Below are positions 59,638-64,000 of a stretch of 64,000 nt of DNA, in pieces. The notes beneath the pieces are model-generated. The model did no database searches, was not told where the DNA came from, and saw only the letters and a list, made by a program, of their open reading frames with translations. Source of the stretch: Tumebacillus permanentifrigoris (GTDB lineage Bacteria; Bacillota; Bacilli; Tumebacillales; Tumebacillaceae). Within the stretch, counting starts at the first letter, position 1, and every line of letters begins with the position of its first letter. A program made the translations under genes and the position numbers. The stretch spans positions 1 to 64,000 of the forward strand of contig NZ_QGGL01000007.1 of the NCBI RefSeq assembly GCF_003148565.1, read 5' to 3'.

Positions 59638-62600
59638 CTACTTGATTACGTGGGTCAACAGGTATTCGAGGTTCGCGTTCAGAACGGTCGCCGCGTGTTG
59701 CGAGACGTTGCCGTTGTTCGCGTAGCTGGACAGCGTGGCTTTCAGGTCTTGAAGGTGCTTCGCCGCTTGATCCGGCTTGCCCTTTTCAACGAACTTCTGC
59801 GCGGTGTTCAGCTTCGCTTCGAGCGAAGTCAGGATGCCTTTGTTTTTCACTTCGCCAGTTGCCGCGAAGTTCTCCATCAGGTTTTGTACGGTCAGCAGGT
59901 TGGTGTCGATGAGGAACGTGTAGGAAACCTCGCTCACATTGCCTGCTTTGTCGACTGCGGTTGCTTTCACGGTGTGCACGCCGAGCGTCAGCGTGGATGC
60001 ATCGATAGCCGCACCGGAAGTGATCGCTTGATCGTCGAGGGTCAGCGCTTGGGACGAAACGCCCGAGACAGCATCGGTAACGCTCAGGTTGAACAAGAGC
60101 TTGCCGTCAGCGAATACGTCATGAATTGCGCCGCCGTCTTGGGTCAATTTGATCGCCGGAGCGTTTTTGTCGAGCTGGACAGTGATCGACTTCGCAGACG
60201 CGATGTTGCCTGCAAGGTCGGTCGCACGGTACAGGATCTTGTGAATACCTTCCGCGGAGATCGTGACCGGCTCCGTGTAGAGCACCCAGTCTGCATCATC
60301 GATCTTCACTTCTGTGCTTGCCAAACCAGAGTTCGTGTCGGTTGCGCTGATCGCAAACGTTACGTTCTGGTGGTTCCAACTGGTTTCATTCGCGCCGTTC
60401 AGCAGGCTTGCTTCGGTAGACGGAGCGGTTTTGTCCAGACGGAGTTCGCTAGTTTGCACGACAGATACGTTGCCAGCCTTGTCGGTGGCGCGGTATTCCA
60501 CGGTGTTCAGACCTTCTTGGGTGATGCTGATCGAACCGTTGTAGGTCGTCCAGTCACCTTCGTTGAGTTTCACTTCGATCTGGGCAACACCCGAGTTTTC
60601 ATCGGTTGCAGCTACAGCGAAGTTGAAGTCTTGGTCATACCAGCCGTTTTTGTGCTCACCGACAGATGCGCCTGTAACCGACGGAGCGGTGCGGTCGAGT
60701 TGCACGGTGACCGACTTCACTTCGGAGACGTTTTCTGCCAAGTCGTATGCGCGCACTTCGACGGTGGTGGTTCCTTCGGTCTCAACGCTGACCGATTGGG
60801 AAGCGCCAGCAGCCGCTTGCCATTCGCCGCCGTTGAGTCGGTATTCCATTTTGAGAACTTGCGATTGACCGTCCGCTGCGTTCAGGTCGATCAGTACCGC
60901 ATCGTTGTACCAGCCAAGATCATTGCTGGCACGGGACGCTTGCACATCTGCGGTCGGAGCGGTTTTGTCCACGTTGACGACGAGGTTTTGCGCTGCTTCG
61001 ACGTTGCCGTTCACATCCACAGCGCGTACTTGGAAGAAATTCTTGCCTTCCGTGCTGAACGTGAGCGGGCCGGTGTACGTTTCCCACGAATCCGGGGTCA
61101 GCGCGTATTCGATGTGATCGATTCCGCTGTCATCGGTTGCGTTCAAGGTCACGACTACATCTTGGTTGTACCAGCCGCTTTGCATCGGCACGCCGCTTGT
61201 CGTCACTTGGGTCACCGGTGCGGTGGTGTCCACGAGCAAGAAGTCAGACAGGCCACGCGGTTTCAGTTGGTAGACGCCTTTGAAGATCGCGGAGACGCCG
61301 CTGATCGTGACGACTTGACCTTCTTTGTACGGGAATGCCGATTGTGTCAGCCCGGTACGACCATCCACGCGGACGTGGGTCGAGCCAGCAGCGTTCACCG
61401 CATCGAATTCGAAGGAGCCCGTCGGTGCGGCTTCCACGATGTTTTTGATCGTCACGCCATTGAGGGAGACCAGTTGACCTTGGTTCTGGTCGTTCAGAGC
61501 CGAGACCACGACCGGAGTCGGAACATCAGCCGTGCCGGTCTTCTCGATGCTGACCGGGTCCGCAAGTTCCAGTTCGGTGTTGTAGAGCGTCGTGGTCGCG
61601 GAGATGGCGACTTTGTCCCCTACTTGGAAGCCAGCCGTGTTTTGGAACACGTACACACCGCCGGTCGCATCTTGCAGGTAGAACCCTTGACCGCCGAATG
61701 TGCCCGGTGCAGTGGTGACAACGCCTTCAACAGTGACCAGCGTGTTCGCTGCCTTCGCGCGTGCATCCGAGACGGAGATCGTCGCCGGAACCGGCGGCTT
61801 GTCCTTCGGCAGCGGTTCTGCTGCAACGTTGCCGAGCGTGATCGCTTCGGTTTTCAAGTTGGTGCTGCTTTGACGGATGCGCAAGTTCGCAGCACCGGTC
61901 GAGCCCGGTTTTACTTTGACCGTCAGTTCCTTGGTCGCGTGGCCGAGGCTGTCAGCGGTCAGCGAGAACGACGCGCTGTAACCATAGACGGTCGGCCAAG
62001 TGCCGTCGGCATTTTGGAACAGGCCGACTTGGGTGCCACCGTTCAGGTAGATCCCAGCGTTGAAGCCGCCCACCGTCGAGTTCGGTGTGAGATTGTCTGC
62101 CACGACGCGGATTTGGAAGTTCTGCGCGTTCGGGAGCACCGATTGGTGTACGGTCGTGTAGGACGTCGAAGCCGGCGGAGGAGTAACCGGACCCGGACCT
62201 GGACCTGGATCTACCACGACGGTTCCTGCGCCGTAAGAGCCCGTGCTATACGTTTTCGGGTCCCACCACTTGAAGCCTGCACTCGGAGAAGCCCACGGTT
62301 CAGCTTGCGGTTCGGTGGAAGTTTCCGGAGTTTCAATCGCCAGAAGTTGCGTCGGTTGGTCGAGTTGCAGACCTGCCACTTGATCAAGCGAGGTGTAGCT
62401 TTCTTTTTTCGCCAACCAGTTCACGAGGTTCACGACGTAGGTATCGTCATCGACTTCTTTCCAACCGTCGTGCGTCGTCTTGGACTTGCCGTCTTCTTCC
62501 TTCTTGTACTTCGGCGTCACGTCTTCGATCGGAGAGGAGTCCCCGATGAAGGCTGCCTTGCCCGCGCCAACTTTGGCGATCGCAGAGAAAGCGCCTTCTG

Positions 62601-63420
62601 CAACGCCGCCTCCATTGTACACGCCTTGGTCAACCGCGCTCGCCCACTTCGCAGTGGTCTTCGGCAGGTAGACGATCCCTTTGGCTTTCTTCGGATCGAG
62701 GATGGCGACCGTGCTGCCTGCGTGCATCGCAACACCCGTCACGCCTTGTGTGATGCCAAACGCTTGGTCTGGCGGCACGATGTTGTTCGCGGTGATATCC
62801 CCCAACGCGTTGTAACGGAAGCGCACGCCGAAGTTTTGGCCGAGCCAGTCGGAGCTTTGTACGCCCTGCATCGCAGAGGATGCTGCTTCTTCGGCACTCA
62901 TGCCTTTGGCCGGATTGCTCCACGCGCCGCGACGGAAGCCATTGTAGACTTCGGACCCATCCCAACGGTTTTTGTTGCGGTCGGCGTTGTAGTGGTCCGC
63001 GATAAAGAAGATCGATCCGCCACCTTTGACGTAATCGAGCATCGCCTGTTGTTCGGAAGGCTTGTACGGGAATTGCGCTTCAGCCGTAACGAACACATCA
63101 TACTGTTGCAGGTCTGCCAGCGTGAGCAGCGTGGACTTGCGCAGTTCTTTGACATAGAAGCCAGCGTTCGCCAGCGCGTTCCCGAAGTCGGAGAACCCGC
63201 CGTCGATGACCCAGTCTGCTTGCCCAGCCGTGTGTCCGTGCGTGTTGTCAAACAGCACTTTCTTGCCAGCATTCTCATTGACTACCTTCGCGTTGATGAA
63301 CGGAGCTGGATCGCTCGGTCCCTCCGCATACGCCGCTTGTCCCCCCAAGAACAAGGTCGGCAACGGAATGGCCAACGTCACTGCGAGCAGTGTGTGAAAC
63401 GCTCGTTTCTTCATTGACAT
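59638..63420 (-). CDS. secreted giant protein 3: Rossmann-like domain, OB fold, Ig repeats, FIMAH
   Basis: 1260 aa, exported by an N-terminal signal. The N-terminal domain is as in its neighbours, but the signature reads FDNTHGHTAGQADWVIDGGFSDF. A Gly/Pro linker, beta region and OB-fold domain (TVEGVVTTAPGTFGGQGFYLQD) are followed by four OmpL47-type Ig repeats (each with GWYNQDV-like start and a TAP end), a further Ig-like unit, and a C-terminal FIMAH domain (EVKNKGILTSLEAKLNTAQKF). No catalytic assignment is possible from sequence alone. ATG 63420 follows GGGGGG by about eight bases. First gene transcribed of the three paralogues. Confidence 0.82.
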   Translation of the reverse strand: MSMKKRAFHTLLAVTLAIPLPTLFLGGQAAYAEGPSDPAPFINAKVVNENAGKKVLFDNTHGHTAGQADWVIDGGFSDFGNALANAGFYVKELRKSTLLTLADLQQYDVFVTAEAQFPYKPSEQQAMLDYVKGGGSIFFIADHYNADRNKNRWDGSEVYNGFRRGAWSNPAKGMSAEEAASSAMQGVQSSDWLGQNFGVRFRYNALGDITANNIVPPDQAFGITQGVTGVAMHAGSTVAILDPKKAKGIVYLPKTTAKWASAVDQGVYNGGGVAEGAFSAIAKVGAGKAAFIGDSSPIEDVTPKYKKEEDGKSKTTHDGWKEVDDDTYVVNLVNWLAKKESYTSLDQVAGLQLDQPTQLLAIETPETSTEPQAEPWASPSAGFKWWDPKTYSTGSYGAGTVVVDPGPGPGPVTPPPASTSYTTVHQSVLPNAQNFQIRVVADNLTPNSTVGGFNAGIYLNGGTQVGLFQNADGTWPTVYGYSASFSLTADSLGHATKELTVKVKPGSTGAANLRIRQSSTNLKTEAITLGNVAAEPLPKDKPPVPATISVSDARAKAANTLVTVEGVVTTAPGTFGGQGFYLQDATGGVYVFQNTAGFQVGDKVAISATTTLYNTELELADPVSIEKTGTADVPTPVVVSALNDQNQGQLVSLNGVTIKNIVEAAPTGSFEFDAVNAAGSTHVRVDGRTGLTQSAFPYKEGQVVTISGVSAIFKGVYQLKPRGLSDFLLVDTTAPVTQVTTSGVPMQSGWYNQDVVVTLNATDDSGIDHIEYALTPDSWETYTGPLTFSTEGKNFFQVRAVDVNGNVEAAQNLVVNVDKTAPTADVQASRASNDLGWYNDAVLIDLNAADGQSQVLKMEYRLNGGEWQAAAGASQSVSVETEGTTTVEVRAYDLAENVSEVKSVTVQLDRTAPSVTGASVGEHKNGWYDQDFNFAVAATDENSGVAQIEVKLNEGDWTTYNGSISITQEGLNTVEYRATDKAGNVSVVQTSELRLDKTAPSTEASLLNGANETSWNHQNVTFAISATDTNSGLASTEVKIDDADWVLYTEPVTISAEGIHKILYRATDLAGNIASAKSITVQLDKNAPAIKLTQDGGAIHDVFADGKLLFNLSVTDAVSGVSSQALTLDDQAITSGAAIDASTLTLGVHTVKATAVDKAGNVSEVSYTFLIDTNLLTVQNLMENFAATGEVKNKGILTSLEAKLNTAQKFVEKGKPDQAAKHLQDLKATLSSYANNGNVSQHAATVLNANLEYLLTHVIK

Positions 63421-63487
63421 AACAGTGCACCCCCCAAAAGCATCTGGAATTATTTTCATTCTCTATGATTCTACCATAAATCTGCTT

Positions 63488-63527
63488 AAAAAAAGTAGTG
63501 ACCAAGGTAATGGTCACTACTTTTTTT
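63488..63527. terminator. bidirectional hairpin upstream of giant protein 3
   Basis: AAAGTAGTGACC / GGTCACTACTTT stem with A-run and T-run. On the minus strand it directly follows a short open frame (63537-63587) encoding a hydrophobic tail (VIAGVLAASVVAILLM) that has no convincing start; that frame may be a gene remnant. The rest of the 297-base gap holds only the leader of the next gene. Confidence 0.65.
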
Positions 63528-63717
63528 CTCTCTAGCTTACATTAATAAAATCGCTACAACTGAAGCAGCTAACACCCCCGCGATCACACCGCGCCACAGA
63601 GACCTGCTTGTGGGTTGTACAATTTGGATAATTTACAAAAAAGGTATTTTTGTTATTAATGTAGAATCACTTAAGAATCTACCACATCTGGGTTTATTAC
63701 TAGGAGGATCTTTTCTC

Positions 63718-64000
63718 ATGGATATCTTGCAAGCCTATCTCTCCCTCTCGAAAGTTTTGCCCGAGTTGCTTAACAAGCAAGACCTCGCGATCTGGGCGAC
63801 CGATATGGAGAAGTTTCTGATCTTTGATACGTATGGTCGTTTCAATATCAAGCTCAAAGCAGGCGATCTGCTCACGCCAGGCGGCACTCCGGCGCTCGTC
63901 GTGCAGACTCGGCAAAAAATAACGCGCATGGTGCCGCGCGACGTCTACGGCGTCATCTGTCAGACCACGGCCATTCCGGTCGAGGGTGGGGCGATCGGCA
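63718..64000 (+). CDS. methyl-accepting chemotaxis-like protein, N-terminal part (3' end outside window)
   Basis: The first 94 residues are visible, starting at ATG behind AGGAGG. MDILQAYLSLSKVLPELL..DLAIWATDMEKFLIF and the following IKLKAGDLLTPGGTPALVVQTRQKITRMVPRDVYGV match the soluble sensor region found in membrane-free chemoreceptors of Firmicutes, where a signalling coiled coil follows. It stays open to the window edge. The assignment is by resemblance. Confidence 0.6.
   Translation, partial: MDILQAYLSLSKVLPELLNKQDLAIWATDMEKFLIFDTYGRFNIKLKAGDLLTPGGTPALVVQTRQKITRMVPRDVYGVICQTTAIPVEGGAIG

Noticed and set aside
59539-63417. An uninterrupted reading frame of 1292 codons on the plus strand
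   Set aside because: It lies exactly antisense to giant protein 3, has no ribosome site or recognisable domains, and its composition (Arg, Val, Asp, His) is the reverse reading of GC-rich codons.
63537-63630. Short minus-strand frame with a hydrophobic end
   Set aside because: It has no usable start codon with a ribosome site; it is kept only as a remark in the terminator entry.
1-64000. tRNA, rRNA, origin or prophage
   Set aside because: No cloverleaf, rRNA segment, DnaA-box cluster or phage gene block was recognised.

Overview
The window looks like chromosomal DNA of an aerobic, spore-forming Gram-positive bacterium of the Bacillales, plausibly of the Alicyclobacillaceae/Tumebacillus type. 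That placement is inferred from content: SLH-anchored surface proteins, an InhA-type M6 protease, a TcyABC-like cystine importer, RNase HIII, an MsmX-type ATPase, BpsA/BpsB, strong AGGAGG ribosome binding sites and many TTG/GTG starts. Most of the window is GC-rich. The first 2.5 kb is visibly AT-rich and looks acquired: the 3' end of an IS3-family insertion sequence, an AbiU2-like HEPN protein, a short reading-frame remnant and a DUF5677-like protein.

Layout. 2.5-6.7 kb: rnhC, a small monooxygenase, the cystine importer operon tcyABC and a small membrane protein. 6.8-10.0 kb (minus strand): rsgA with a tiny leader ORF, then a two-gene redox operon. That operon has a glutaredoxin/thioredoxin-reductase fusion followed by an AhpE-like peroxiredoxin whose catalytic cysteine codon is an in-frame TGA, with a SECIS-like hairpin just downstream. 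This selenoprotein candidate is the most striking observation. 10-22.5 kb: secreted and cell-surface proteins (phosphodiester glycosidase with SLH anchor, InhA-like protease, DUF2334 deacetylase with FG-GAP repeats), mixed with a lysoplasmalogenase, a Ste24-like protease, a thioesterase, a CHAP protein and a PfkB kinase. 22.6-26 kb: an ammonium transporter operon (amt, DUF294 nucleotidyltransferase, DnaQ-like exonuclease) behind a perfect GlnR/TnrA box.

26-38 kb: HNH nuclease, ROK glucokinase, GH15 glucoamylase, MsmX ATPase, CdaR-like regulator, MATE exporter, ArsC/Spx-like protein, MurF-like ligase, a Fur-controlled lipoprotein and a 2OG-Fe(II) dioxygenase with a cre-like site. 38.3-38.9 kb: rpsF directly followed by rpsR, without ssb between them. 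39-43.5 kb: an MltG-like membrane protein, bpsA-bpsB (type III polyketide synthase plus methyltransferase), a DUF1292 protein, a shortened CcoG-like protein and a TerC-type protein. 43.6-49.5 kb: two efflux modules, each with a PadR-type regulator (RND pump, and a 14-TM MFS pump).

49.7-63.4 kb: a secreted amidase-domain protein, a cold-shock protein, an M32 carboxypeptidase, then three consecutive giant secreted paralogues (981, 1185 and 1260 aa). These share an N-terminal Rossmann-like domain and an OB-fold domain but differ in Ig-like content and anchor (FIMAH, SLH, FIMAH). They may be an undescribed extracellular system. The window ends inside the sensor region of a chemotaxis-receptor-like gene. 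No rRNA, tRNA, CRISPR array or intact mobile element was seen.
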